Positions 35,632 to 45,501 of a stretch of DNA of 64,000 nucleotides are shown here, in pieces. This DNA comes from Halichondria panicea (lineage: Eukaryota > Porifera > Demospongiae > Suberitida > Halichondriidae): NCBI RefSeq assembly GCF_963675165.1, contig NC_087382.1, positions 62,001-126,000 on the forward strand. The letters run 5' to 3'. A program made the position numbers and the translations under genes. Below the pieces are notes generated by a model, which searched no databases, had not been told where the DNA came from, and saw only the letters and a program-made list of their open reading frames with translations. How positions within the stretch are numbered: position 1 is the first letter of the stretch; every line of letters begins with the position of its first letter.

Positions 35632-36051
35632 TAGGCCCTGATAAATTATGCTTTTTTTCCACCCATTATTCTATTTAATTCTTGAAAAATGTGCCTAATT
35701 ATTCTCATAAAAAATCCGATTATTCTCTCATAAAAATCTACCAATAACAAAGTTAAGACGTATATATAAACACAACACAAGACACATGCAACTGATCAAG
35801 ATATAATTAATGTATCATGATTCTGTATTTTCTCGCTGACTTGAAATATTTCGACACTCAAAAATTAAGTCTTCCTAAAAGAAGGGCGGCTGATTCTTGA
35901 GACACCTAGCCTTTTTACCATGAGAACATCCTTATGCAAAACTTAATGTAATGATCTTTACCAAAAATGGACATTGATCCCTTCTATTCCCAATTATTCT
36001 TGAGACACCTACTATTCTAAAATTATTCCGAGCATAATTTCTCAGGGCCTA
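35632..36051. mobile_element. TAGGCCCTG MITE, copy near B
   Basis: 420 bp; ends TAGGCCCTGATAAATTATGC and complement; flanked by TCTATAAT. It is the same insertion as 44305-44661 and 25040-27240, inherited through the locus duplications. Confidence 0.8.
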
Positions 36052-36117
36052 TCTATAATTATGTTCAATATCTCCAATATCACTGCACTTGGCTATAATT
36101 ATAGGACACAATCATGC

Positions 36118-36606
36118 ACGCAAAACTTCGGCATGGTAAAGTATGCTACCCTCGTGGGAGGAGGGTGGCCTCAAGTGCAGATAAGTCTACGATCTTAGTT
36201 TCATTGTTCACCTTGCTCAGTCGCTGGAAAGTGTATACCGTGGCTTTTTCCGACACCTTCTGTGTTCAAAAACAAAGTTCTCGTATCCACCCCCATCAAA
36301 GATTACACAGCTAAATAATATAAAAAGTTATTTGGCAAACAACATCTCAATATACCAAATGTCTACTTCAACTACAAAACTTTCTTTCTGTACGAAAGAG
36401 TGCAACAATTACTCCCAGACTATCCTGCCCCCAATTAATGTTCTAGCCTATTGCTACTATGGTTTCGGAATGCCCACGGTAACGAAAATTACTTACAAAT
36501 CAGGATTTTAAGGGTGATGGTAGCCCAATTAAACACAAATCAGCTACACTAAAACGAGATGAGAATGGTGACGGTACAGTTAACAACGAAAGCTTGGAGA
36601 TGTGCA
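36118..36606 (+). pseudogene. LPLA2/LCAT-like partial copy (G2)
   Basis: Plus-strand equivalent of G1: the last-exon regions TPIKDYTAK, NVYFNY, VQQLLPDYPAPN and ENGDGTVNNESLEMC are split by frame breaks. A short tandem duplication (CTTTCTTTCTGTACGAAAG) disrupts the FNYERV region. Confidence 0.7.
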
Positions 36607-37019
36607 TACCATACATAAATGGTCAGCGATGGTTCTAAAGTACCATTTTGGTTGAGCATAAAGCCATATCATCGAAAACGAACATATGTGATTAAAAAAA
36701 TTACTGCTCTCACTGCAGGTATAAAAAACCGATGTTTTCATACAAGAAGCGTTTGTTTTAAATATGTAGTTACGGCCGGTGGGTTTGGACAAACAGTACT
36801 GTAAGTTAGCAATTCCTATAATAGCAGAAGACTGACTCACATTCATTCTATATTGACATTCTTTGCCGTGAATTGGCACACAGCAAAAAATTACTAATAA
36901 TTATACAGATGCATGCATGTGAGATAACAATACTACCAATGCTATTTTGTTTATGCCTACTGCGTCTACTGACCACAACGGCAGTACGGAACTTTAGGGG
37001 ATAGTAACTACAAGCGCAC

Positions 37020-37252
37020 TGTGAGAGACTGGAACTAATTATTATTATCATTTTTGTGATTAGTATGATTTTTGTGATTAGTATGATTTTTGTGATTAGT
37101 ATGTTTATTGTGTTAGAAAAGAGACTAAGTAGAAAAGAGAATTGTGTTACTGGGAGCTGATTTTAAAGTAGGTTACCCTATGAAAACTAAGCTGATTTTA
37201 AAGTAGGCTATCTACGAGAGCAAAGTAGGCAACACAGAGTTGCTCGGTTGCA
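37020..37252 (+). repeat. 5' LTR
   Basis: 233 bp, TGTGAGAGACTGG to GCTCGGTTGCA, with three GATTTTTGTGATTAGTAT-like repeats near the start. It lacks about 25 bp (GGGAGGTCAGGTGACTGACC region) that the 3' LTR has, but has an extra GATTAGTAT repeat. Confidence 0.92.
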
Positions 37253-37255
37253 TAT

Positions 37256-37273
37256 TGGTGGCAGCGGTGGGAT
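37256..37273 (+). promoter_or_regulatory. Primer-binding site, tRNA-Leu type
   Basis: TGGTGGCAGCGGTGGGAT starts 3 bases after the LTR and is the exact complement of the 3' end (with CCA) of the usual animal tRNA-Leu acceptor and T-arm sequence, recalled from general knowledge of that tRNA. Confidence 0.75.
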
Positions 37274-37646
37274 TCTTATCTACTGGTTTGGATAGACCCA
37301 TGATCTATGAGTGGTAAAACTCGGACAGGAACGATATACAAGAGAACAACACAAAGCGAGGATCAAGGCATCACAAGTACCGCTAGTGCTAGTCAAAGTC
37401 AGACGGACATGGCAGAGACAGGCGAACTAACGGTTATGCTGAAGGCCCTTCTAGAAGATCGGAGAACTCTAGAGGCTGACTTACGAGAAGAACGCAGAGT
37501 TCGGGCTGAAGAAGCAGCCAAGAGAGATGAAGACATGCGGGAGCAGATGGATTTGCTACGGATTAGTTGGAGCACACGGTGAGGGCGGCGGCGAACGGAG
37601 GGCGACGTCCCAGGATCCGAAGGTTGCCAAGCTCACGGATGCAGAC

Positions 37647-38400
37647 TAGCCTCTACACAGGCTCTCCTTTTTCTGTTCTTTATCACAATCGTTCAATAAG
37701 ATAAAATACTGTCTTAATCGTTCAATGAGATAAAATACGGTATTAATTGGAGGAATAAAGAAAGAAATAGACGTAGAGTTAGGAAAAAGGAGAGCCTGTA
37801 TCGGGAAGTCGCGTGAGGGTAGAAGGGGTGGTAGAAGGGTGAAAATGAGCGTGGGCATGCTGAGCTAGAGATGTTGGACTGCCCACGCAGATATCTATGA
37901 CTAATAAAACTTTGCCTGGACTTGGAACTGGAAGTTTGCAAGCACTATAGCTAGCTATATACCTTAGGCTTAGCTAGATGATCTACTAGTCTAGATTGTG
38001 TGTTTAGATTCTATCAGACTATTACCTTTTCTTGTGTCTTTATACATGCTAGTATAGATCAAGAATAGCTTAGTCATCATTATCATATAGCAGGTAGCTA
38101 CTGCCACCAGAAGCTGGCCACGCTGGTTCTCTGATCTGACTTGCAGCACAGCTTGGGTGGTTGTCTCAGTACAGTTTTATTAACTCTGAATGCGTGGGAG
38201 AATACCTTACGTCATGATTGTGGGCTACATATCGCCCACGTTCATAAAAATCCTTGTGGATCACGCGATTTCCCAAACCAGGCCTTACTTTTCTTAACTG
38301 TATGCCCATTTCTTTCTTTGCTGCCTCACTATGTCTTTCTTGTGATTTATGGATGAACAGTGACAACAGCAAGAAAAAGTAAGGCCTGGGAACGAGGCTA
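37647..38400. mobile_element. TAGCCTCG-family element (M6) inside gag
   Basis: 754 bp with ends TAGCCTCTACACAGGC and GGCCTGGGAACGAGGCTA; perfect 9-bp duplication GATGCAGAC at 37638-37646 and 38401-38409. The interior shares ATTAATTGGAGG..AAAGAAAGAAATAGACG with 57333-57440 and has a second inverted pair. It has no gene. Confidence 0.88.
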
Positions 38401-38423
38401 GATGCAGACAACATTGAGGCATA

Positions 38424-38540
38424 TGATTACATCCGCATACAGGCCCGTATTCCGGCCTGTATTCAACTGATTTTCCCCACGGGCCTGAAACAGGCCTGTG
38501 GATTTTTGGCTGTGTACCATAATACTATCTAGTATCTATG
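38424..38540. mobile_element. 117-bp insertion in gag with GGCATA duplication
   Basis: Flanked by GGCATA at 38418-38423 and 38541-38546; removing it joins the Gag frame. It is rich in GGCCTG/CAGGCC palindromes. Family unknown. Confidence 0.65.
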
Positions 38541-40016
38541 GGCATACATAGTAACTTTCGAAAGACTAATGACTGCTTATGAAGTACCAGCGAATCGCTG
38601 GGTGTTCAAGCTTGCTCCTCAATTGTCTGGCAAGGCCCAGCAGGCCTATGCGGCTCTAAGTGGGGAGGCTGCGGCAACCTACACCCAAGTGAAAGAGTCC
38701 ATCCTTCGTAGATACGACGTCAACGAAGAAACGTATAAGAGACGCTTTCGAACAGCGTCAGTGAGGACCGGTGAGACTGTGATGGAACTACGAGTGAGGC
38801 TGGAGGACCTGGCCAAGAAATGGTTGAAGGAGTGTGACACTGTGGATAAACTGCGAGACGCGGTGGTGTTGGAACAGTTTTTAAATTCATTACCAGCGGA
38901 AGTGAGAGTCTGGGTCCAAGAACACAAACCCAAAACCAGCGAAGCAGCGGCTCAACTGGCGGATAACTACCTTCAAGCCCGACGAGACTCTGTCGTGAGT
39001 GAAGGAAGGAAGTCGTCAACCCCAAACCCTATTGTGTGTGCAAAGTGCAACAAACGAGGTCACAAGGCACGGATCTGTAGAGTTGGAGTGGATGATAAAA
39101 CTAGCTCTCCCCCACCTAGGACGGAAAGACCTAAGAGGGATCTGAAAGATATTACCTGTTTCACGTGTAATCAGAAGGGGCACTATGCATCCAACTGTCC
39201 CTCAAAGACGAACCTTATGTGTGTGGAACGAAGGAGTAATTTTCAAGGCGAATCAGAACTGACTCAGCACACGATGGAGCCGAAGCCTGGAATTTTCCAA
39301 GCAGGGACTATCGAAGGACACGCAGTGACGGACGTTTGCTTAGACACCGGATGTACTCGAACAATGGTACGAGAAGATTCAGTCCCAATGGAAAAGTTAA
39401 TCGAAGGCGATTCGATTGCGATATGTTGTGCTCACGGGGATACTGTGGTGTACCCCCTGGCTAGAATTCAAGTAGAAGTTAACGGGACTACACATGAAGT
39501 GGAGGCAGCTGTGTCGAAGACACTGCCACTATCGATGTTGATGGGTACCGACGTACCAGTACTACCAACACTCGTTGCAAAGAAACTGGGTGACTGCCAA
39601 GAGGCGGACACAGCCTGGGCGGTCATGACAAGAGCCAAGAAGAGAGCTCAAGATCAAGCAGAAGCCACTGACCGACGAGTACGTCCCAATGTGGTGTTGA
39701 CGGATGACTGTGAAGACACTACTAACCTACCTGATTTCGAGGATGATCTGTTCGGTGTCGTACGAGAAAAGACTTTACTGACTAGAAGTGAAAAACGTGC
39801 TCAACGCCGAAGGTATCAGCCGATTGACGAACCGATGGAAGAAACTAAACGAATGTGTAGTGGGGCGGAAGAATTTCAGAAACTCCAACAAGAAGACGTG
39901 ACTCTTGAAAGTATACGGAAGGCCGCAGATAACCCCGCTTTAACGGGTGGGGGGTTCTTCAAGAAGAACGGTCTGGTATACAGACGTTGGCTTCCTAAAG
40001 AAAGACCGAACAACTT

Positions 40017-40467
40017 GTGTTGCCGTTGAAGTACCGACCCGAGGTACTGAAGCTAGCCCACAAGACCCCATTTGCTGGCCACCTTGGACGAGACAAGACC
40101 GTGAATCGGATTAGTGAGAGATTTTATTGGCCCACGATGTTTGCCGATGTGCGGAGAGTGGTGAAGACGTGCCCACGAGTGCCAGAAGACTGCTCCAAGA
40201 GGGCTTCCCCTACCCATATTTTCATATCATATTTCAGAAAGGATCGCAATGGACATTGTGAGACGAATCCAAGCATTTAAGGTGTACTTGTTGGGCCGAC
40301 ATTTTATGGTACAGACAGACCAACACCTGCTGAAGGAAAGCAACTCTCGATTGAGCCGATGGCGTACGACTTTGAAGTCAAGTATCGATCTGGAAAGTCG
40401 AATGGGAATGCGGACAGTCTCTCGCGGGCGTTTGCACCGTAAAACTAATTCCCCTAGTTTCACGTAG
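40017..40467 (+). pseudogene. Integrase zinc domain and RNase H remnants
   Basis: An H2C2 zinc-binding segment (LAHKTPFAGHLGRDKTVNRI, YWPTMFADVRRVVKTCPR) continues to about 40200. It is followed by an RNase H C-terminal piece (FKVYLLGRHFMVQTD, then in another frame YDFEVKYRSGKSNGNADSLS) ending at 40443. In intact Ty3/gypsy elements RNase H precedes integrase, so the order here is rearranged. The integrase catalytic core and reverse transcriptase are missing. Confidence 0.82.
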
Positions 40468-40483
40468 GAGAAGGGGGGAGGTA
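40467..40483 (+). promoter_or_regulatory. Polypurine tract
   Basis: GGAGAAGGGGGGAGGTA directly before the 3' LTR, the usual plus-strand primer of LTR elements. Confidence 0.8.
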
Positions 40484-40731
40484 TGTGAGAGACTGGAACT
40501 AATTATATTATCATTTTTGTGATTAGTATGATTTTTGTGATTAGTATGTTTATTGTGTGGGAGGTCAGGTGACTGACCTCGTGACCTCGTGTTAGAAAAG
40601 AGACTAAGTAGAAAAGAGAATTGTGTTACTGGGAGCTGATTTTAAAGTAGGTTACCCTATGAAAACTAAGCTGATTTTAAAGTAGGCTATCTACGAGAGC
40701 AAAGTAGGCAACACAGAGTTGCTCGGTTACA
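40484..40731 (+). repeat. 3' LTR
   Basis: 248 bp, near-identical to the 5' LTR apart from indels (a 28-bp stretch around GTCAGGTGACTGACCTCG unique to this copy, and one fewer GATTAGTAT repeat). The few substitutions suggest a fairly recent insertion. Confidence 0.92.
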
Positions 40732-41202
40732 TGCACCTAATTGGAGAGAGCATGGCTGAGCTAATACATGTGCAGTTAATCGGTTTCACTTGTACTGGCC
40801 AAGGCTAGAGAGATAGCCATAGGGCACCTTGAATAAAAATCATAGCCACAACTTCCCACAAGGGCTAAAGGGTACCTTGAAAAAACGTCATAACCACAAT
40901 TAAGGGCACCTTAACAAAAGGTGCCCTTGTGGTATTATTAGTAATAACCGTAATAATAACCACAATTAAGGGCAATATGGATAAAATGGCTTCTACGTGG
41001 CAAGATTGCTCTGAAAAATTAGGCTTCATTGACCCACCACATGCATTTTCTTAAATAGTAGTTTTAAAAACTAGCTAAGAAATAGATCTATGCTATTTTC
41101 TATTTAACTGATGCTCTTAGCTAGATCTCTGTTTGTGTTATTTTACGCACATTCCCATATTGTGATAGTATTGAAGTTAATTTAATAGTTACAACTATAA
41201 TT

Positions 41203-43129
41203 ATGATGCAGCTGCTAACGCTGGTAGTGATCAGTGTTGCTGTGGTGATACTACTCGAGCAATGTGAGGCTATTCCATCACCCATTGTCCTCAGTAAGTG
41301 AAATACACGTTTTGTGTGCACAACAATGATGGTATGTGTCTGATAGATAGGGTACTTCATTACAGCCATCGATATATAGGTGTGCAAATCTGATCTATAA
41401 GATTGGGTCTTTCTTTTTTCCACTCGTAAAAATCCAAATTTTCCACATCTTTAGTTCCGGGTGTGATGGGTTCCCAACTCCAAGTTAAGGATCAGACCTC
41501 GAGTAAATTGTGTTCCACTGGTCGCAAATACAAGGAGCTATGGATATCTCCATTACGAGTCACCCGCTACAATATCTGTGCCAAGAGAGAGCTGCCGTGA
41601 GTTCTGCATGCAGCTATAGTGGCATTTAAATAGCTAATAGCTCTGAAGTGGTAGTTAATCAGATGACACCATACAAGCTAGAGTCTTAATTATTGCGTTT
41701 GTAACGAATTGCATGCACATGCTCATGCACTCGTTGCGTGTTTTTCATTTGCAAAAACTCGCAATTTACAATTGAAAGAACGTATACCTTGTATTCGAAA
41801 CACGGTATGCACATGCAAGGCAATATTACTGATTATATGATATTGCATAGTAGGAGCAATATGTAACAGTTGTTTGTTTTAAGTGTTATGATGCGTTTGT
41901 TGTACATCTATTTTAACAGATTGAGATATGACGCAAACACCAACTCCTACCACAACAATACTAAAGTGGAGATCCATGTTCCTGGATTTGGTGGGACATC
42001 GAGTGTGGAATATCTCAACCCTGGATGGATAAATACACTCCCTTATTTTCACGACACGGTGAAATACTTTGTCGATCGAGGCTACAAAAGAGGAAAAACT
42101 ATTCGAGGGACTCCTTATGACTGGAGATTGGCTGCAGGTGAGAAATTGAAAGAAAAGCAATATTGTTTTCAGTGAGAGGGTAATTTCACGTAAAACTGAT
42201 ACTGAAGAAACCTCCAGCTATAGCTATGCTATTATATGTGTTGAGGTAACCTCGTTATTCAATATCCTCACAGACGAGCTTGAGAAGAGAGGGTATTTCA
42301 ATCGTCTCAAATCGATGATTGAAGACATGTACGAAACCAACGGCAATACCAAGGTGACCTTGGTCGTACACAGTATGGGGGGTTTCGTTTCCCTGCACTT
42401 TCTGACTGGCTTCAGTGGGATTAACCAAGCATGGAAGGACAAGTACATCCATGCGTTCGTTACATTGTCAGCTGCTTGGTCTGGTGGTGCAGCGACTGTT
42501 CAAAGTGTCGTATCTGGTTATCATGGTGTTCCTGACTTGCTGTTATTTGTGTACGATTTGATCAGCGACTTTATTGTTCCGATTAGTCGTACATTCGAGA
42601 GTATTCCTTGGTTGTTTCCGAAGCCCTCAGTGTTTGGCAATGTTGCTTTTATATCAACACCGTCCAAAACATACTCAGCTAACGATTATGAACAGCTGTT
42701 TCGTGACATCAATGCTCCAAATATCTATCGAGCTTTTCAAGGCGTGCAAGGTCTAGTATCAGACTACCCTGCTCCCAATGTACCAACGTACTGTTTCTAT
42801 GGAGTTGGTGTACCTACCCCGGAAAAATTCACCTATTCAAAAGATCTGACACCTAGCCTGCTATTGGCTTGCGACCAGTTGTTAAGAACGGTGACGGGGA
42901 CGGATCAGTAAACACTATTAGCTCTAGGGTATGTCACAGGTGGTCAAGTATGCCTTCCAAATATTCGTTTCGGTACAAGACCTTCAGCAAAGTAAATCAC
43001 GCCAAGATTGTGTCAAACAGCAAAGTTCTCAGAGACATTGGTGCAATAGTTGGGGCACCTCCAAAGCGTAAAAGCTTGATAAAAAGTATTTGGATGATGA
43101 ATTCTAGAACTGAAAGACGTGCAGAATGA
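41203..43129 (+). pseudogene. LPLA2/LCAT-like copy C, single frameshift
   Basis: Exons 41203-41293, 41455-41596, 41920-42137 and 42274-43129 carry the same splice phases as copy A. All family motifs are present: a signal peptide, IPGVMGSQL, HVPGFGG, TPYDWR and VVHSMGG (followed here by FVS). At about 42856 AATGC became CTGC, a net loss of one base, so the frame runs out at 42911 before the Asp and His motifs. The continuing sequence (NGDGDGSVN, VNHAKIV, APPKRKS) is intact in the next frame to 43129. Without that change it would be a full gene, so either a young pseudogene or a sequencing error. It is the arm-2 partner of copy A. Confidence 0.85.
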
Positions 43130-43439
43130 GGATAAGAATGTCAATCTGTAGATAGACTCTGTATGATTGTGCATGGTGATGATAATAGATTGGTCCCCAC
43201 AAGGGCTGTGTGATTTGAGTAGTCTATCAAATAGGAAACGATCTACCCCAACAGAGATAATAAAACCGTGTGAATGCATATGGTACACACACAGTTCAGT
43301 TTGCATGGATTGGGCTTCTATTTGCAAACAGCTTTTCTCATTGTGCATGCATGCAGAATTGACACAATCATGCTATTCTTATAGTGTGCTAATTCATTCA
43401 AACGGTGACACAGTATAGGGGGGGGCGTTCACTCTATTT

Positions 43440-44130
43440 TTTAACTGCCTATAATATATGGTATCGACCAAGCCAGAAAGGACAAGTACATCCATGCATA
43501 CATCACACTGGGGGCTGTCTGGGCCGGAGATCGGCAGTGGCTGCTGTACCAGCTTCAGGTTATCCCAGCTCCGATCTTAGTTTCAATTGTCGCCTTGCTC
43601 GGTCGCTGCATGGAAAGTGTACCTTCTGTGTTCAAAGCAAGGTTCTTGTATCAACCCCAACAAAAATTACACAGCTAATGATTATAATTATAGAGTTATT
43701 TGGCAAATGTGTACTTTAAATTACACGGCTAATGATTATAATTATAGAGTTATTTGGCAAATGTCTACTTTAAATTACACGGCTAATGATTATAATTATA
43801 GAGTTATTTGCCAAATGTCTACTTTAAATTACACGGCTAATGATTATAATTATAGAGTTATTTGCCAAATGTCTACTTTAAATTACACGGCTAATGATTA
43901 TAATTATAGAGTTATTTGCCAAATGTCTACTTTAACTACTAAGAGTGCAACAATTACTCCAGAACTATCCCGCTCCCAACGTTTCAACCTGTTCCTACTA
44001 TGGTGTCGGGATGCCCACGGTAACAAGAATCGACTACATGTACAAAAAACACCTAAGGCATGAATAATAATAATAATCAGCTACACTATAGAACGAGATG
44101 AGTATGTACAGTTAAAAACAAAAGCTCAGA
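43440..44130 (+). pseudogene. LPLA2/LCAT-like partial copy (F2) with expanded repeat
   Basis: Last-exon remnant parallel to F1: FLTAYN, KDKYIHAYITLGAVWAGD and APILVSIVALLGR, then NYTANDYNYRVI. This last segment is repeated about five times as an exact 54-bp unit (about 43667-43935), followed by PELSRSQR-frame sequence equivalent to NYPAPNVP. Frame breaks are present throughout. F1 in arm 1 has a single 54-bp unit, so the array expanded after the arms formed. Confidence 0.78.
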
Positions 44131-44304
44131 AGTGTGCATTAAATGGTCAGCGATGGACAGCATAACAGCTCATTGTGGTCAGACATCAAAGGAGTGTAGG
44201 ATCAACTATCCTGCATATGTTTGTTTTTTTTTTACAAAAGAATGCGGAAATGACAGAGGCTATTTACATCATGGCAATGAGGCTAACATTCACATATCTA
44301 TAAT

Positions 44305-44661
44305 TAGGCCCTGATAAATTATGCTTTTTTCCCACCCATTATTCTAATTCTTGAAAAATGTGCCTATATAAAAAATCTGCCAATAACAAAGTTATAACAA
44401 ACACACATGCAACTGATCAAGATATAATTAATGTATCATGATTCTGTATTTTCTCGCTGACTTGAAATATTCCGACACTCAAAATTACGTCTTCCTAAAA
44501 GAAGGGCGGCTGATTCATGAGACACCTAGCCTTTTTATCATGAGAACATCCTTATGCAAAACTTAATGTAATGATCTTTACCAAAAATGGACATTGATGC
44601 CTATTATTCTTGAGACACCTACTATGCTAAAATTATTCCGAGCATAATTTCCCAGGGCCTA
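44305..44661. mobile_element. TAGGCCCTG MITE, arm-2 copy
   Basis: 357 bp; ends TAGGCCCTGATAAATTATGC and complement; 8-bp duplication TCTATAAT at 44297-44304 and 44662-44669. This is the uninterrupted version of the arm-1 copy. Confidence 0.85.
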
Positions 44662-45501
44662 TCTATAATTATGTTTCAATATCTCCAATAATCACTGCAC
44701 TTGGCTATAATTATAGGACACAATCATGCACGCAGTATTCAGTATAGCTAATGTTTTGTGATAGGAATTTACAACTGTTTGCATTTATTGGTATAATTAT
44801 ACACAATCAGGTCACTACCAATAATTATTATTGGCACTTACTATAACTCCTGAATCATAAACTAAGGTACAAGGCCTATGACTGACCCACTCCCACATTT
44901 TGGATGGTAGCACACTTTGTCAACCAATTAAGAAAGTGATTCTGTTCCATTGGTATACACTGCCATGCATGCATGTGTAGGTTTGGTCAGCATTTACTTA
45001 TCGCAAGTATCATGGAAGAGCAGTCCTCGGTATAACTAGGAGGTAACATGGCTCATCCGTTTGAAGGTAATTATACACGTGTGCTATAGTTATGTTTATG
45101 TTCACAGCAATTGTGTATATATGCACCGTATACATTACACCAAGAAAAACAACATTCTCGTTTAGTTGGTAATAGCTTCCTAAGCTTCCTGAAGCATGTC
45201 AACCAGCTTGTGCTTCAATGACAGACAGTGTGTCGTAAAAGTAAATAAACTTCCTGAGCTGAAACTTTTACACTAGCATATGCATCTTAATTGTACAAAG
45301 TATGCAAAACTATACTGAATGCTATAGATCTATAATTAGCAATAGGTTCTTGAAAACTATTTATACTCTACTTGCCTGTGGTATGCAGTTATTTTTCACA
45401 GTTCAGTACAGACCCGTCTGTTATAATAGTCTGTGCATAAACAGTATCAGTTTCATAAGTTTTTCAGTTTCTGGCTGTACAATCGGATAGTTAAAGCAAT
45501 A

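Larger units (their letters stand above)
37307..40029 (+). pseudogene. gag-pro polyprotein of the LTR element, interrupted
   Basis: The N-terminal part at 37307-37582 starts MSGKTRTG and has a coiled coil (ELTVMLKALLEDRR). A frame break at about 37580 and two inserted elements (37647-38400, 38424-38540) separate it from the main frame, 38548-40029. There the Gag capsid-like region (FKLAPQLSGKAQQAYAALSG, VMELRVRLEDLAKKWL) is followed by two CCHC knuckles (CAKCNKRGHKARIC, CFTCNQKGHYASNC) and a retropepsin with CLDTGCTRTMV and later LPLSMLMGTD. After the protease the frame runs straight into the start of an integrase zinc domain, so the reverse transcriptase has been deleted. This is a decayed retroelement copy. 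Confidence 0.88.
37020..40731 (+). mobile_element. Ty3/gypsy-type LTR retrotransposon, internally deleted
   Basis: Two LTRs (37020-37252 and 40484-40731), each TG...CA, with a primer-binding site, Gag with zinc knuckles, aspartic protease, an integrase zinc domain, an RNase H tail and a polypurine tract. The 5-bp target duplication is CGCAC/TGCAC (one change). The unoccupied site is visible in the other duplication arm near 30600. Reverse transcriptase is absent, so it cannot move on its own. Two smaller insertions lie inside gag. Confidence 0.92.

Noticed and set aside
37020-40731. Reading the LTR element as an infectious retrovirus
   Set aside because: No envelope gene, no reverse transcriptase, broken gag; the features fit an old Ty3/gypsy retrotransposon copy.
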